The notes under the pieces: generated by a model
Seen by the model: only the letters and a program-made list of their open reading frames with translations
What the model was told of the DNA's origin: nothing
Databases searched by the model: none
Made by a program: the position numbers and the translations under genes
Origin: Lachnospiraceae bacterium
GTDB taxonomy: Bacteria; Bacillota; Clostridia; Lachnospirales; Lachnospiraceae
Assembly: GCA_017651385.1 (NCBI GenBank)
Contig: JAGCCY010000341.1
Span: 1 to 6,493 of the forward strand
DNA length: 6,493 bases
Reading direction: 5' to 3'
Shown here: positions 6,490 to 6,493 of the stretch, in pieces
Position numbering within the stretch: position 1 is the first letter of the stretch
How the letters are laid out: each line of letters opens with the position of its first letter

Positions 6490-6493
6490 AATA

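Noticed and set aside
1..6493. Search for tRNA, rRNA, CRISPR arrays, insertion sequences, att sites and phage or defence genes
   Set aside because: None is visible. Coding regions fill the window apart from the two described gaps, and no terminal inverted repeats, transposase motifs or repeat-spacer pattern were seen.

Overview
The window carries a single-strand (minus) sugar-uptake locus. In transcription order it holds an AraC-type response regulator, a YesM-type sensor histidine kinase, a sugar-binding lipoprotein, a two-domain sugar ABC ATPase, a first permease, and the opening 25 codons of a second permease that runs off the left edge. The genes fill the window, and the only gaps are 168 bp upstream of the binding-protein gene and 87 bp behind it. 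The organism is probably a low-to-mid GC Gram-positive of the class Clostridia, perhaps Lachnospiraceae. This is inferred from the strong AGGAGG-type ribosome sites 7 nt from the starts, the lipobox on the binding protein, and the YesM/YesN-type two-component pair next to a sugar ABC cassette.

Right side (3899-6489): the regulator and kinase genes overlap by 4 bp (ATGA) and form a translationally coupled two-component system. The kinase has two membrane segments around an outside domain of roughly 147 residues that looks all-helical, followed by HAMP, His_kinase and HATPase_c domains. The regulator has a receiver domain, a helical linker and two helix-turn-helix motifs.

Middle (3731-3898): this is the control region in front of the transporter. 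It holds a 13-bp imperfect direct repeat with a 21-bp period (a plausible regulator site), a cre-like palindrome, a small hairpin, and two nested 8-bp inverted repeats, one of which pairs with the ribosome site of the binding-protein gene. No consensus promoter and no clear terminator behind the kinase gene are visible.

Left side (1-3730): the order of binding protein, ATPase, permease, permease matches E. coli YtfQ-YtfR-YtfT-YjfF, the galactofuranose importer, and Bifidobacterium FruEKFG. All four products resemble the Ytf/Yjf proteins motif by motif, as recalled from memory. A strong stem-loop that is perfect only in the minus-strand RNA lies between the binding-protein and ATPase genes and probably lets the binding protein be made in excess. 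ATPase/permease 1 and permease 1/permease 2 overlap by 4 bp each.

Working model: the kinase senses a sugar, directly or through the binding lipoprotein, and phosphorylates the regulator. The regulator then activates the transporter operon, which imports a sugar probably recognised in furanose form. The exact sugar cannot be read from the sequence, and no catabolic enzyme lies inside the window. The families are all known. The less described parts are the pairing of this importer with a YesM/YesN system and the control region.
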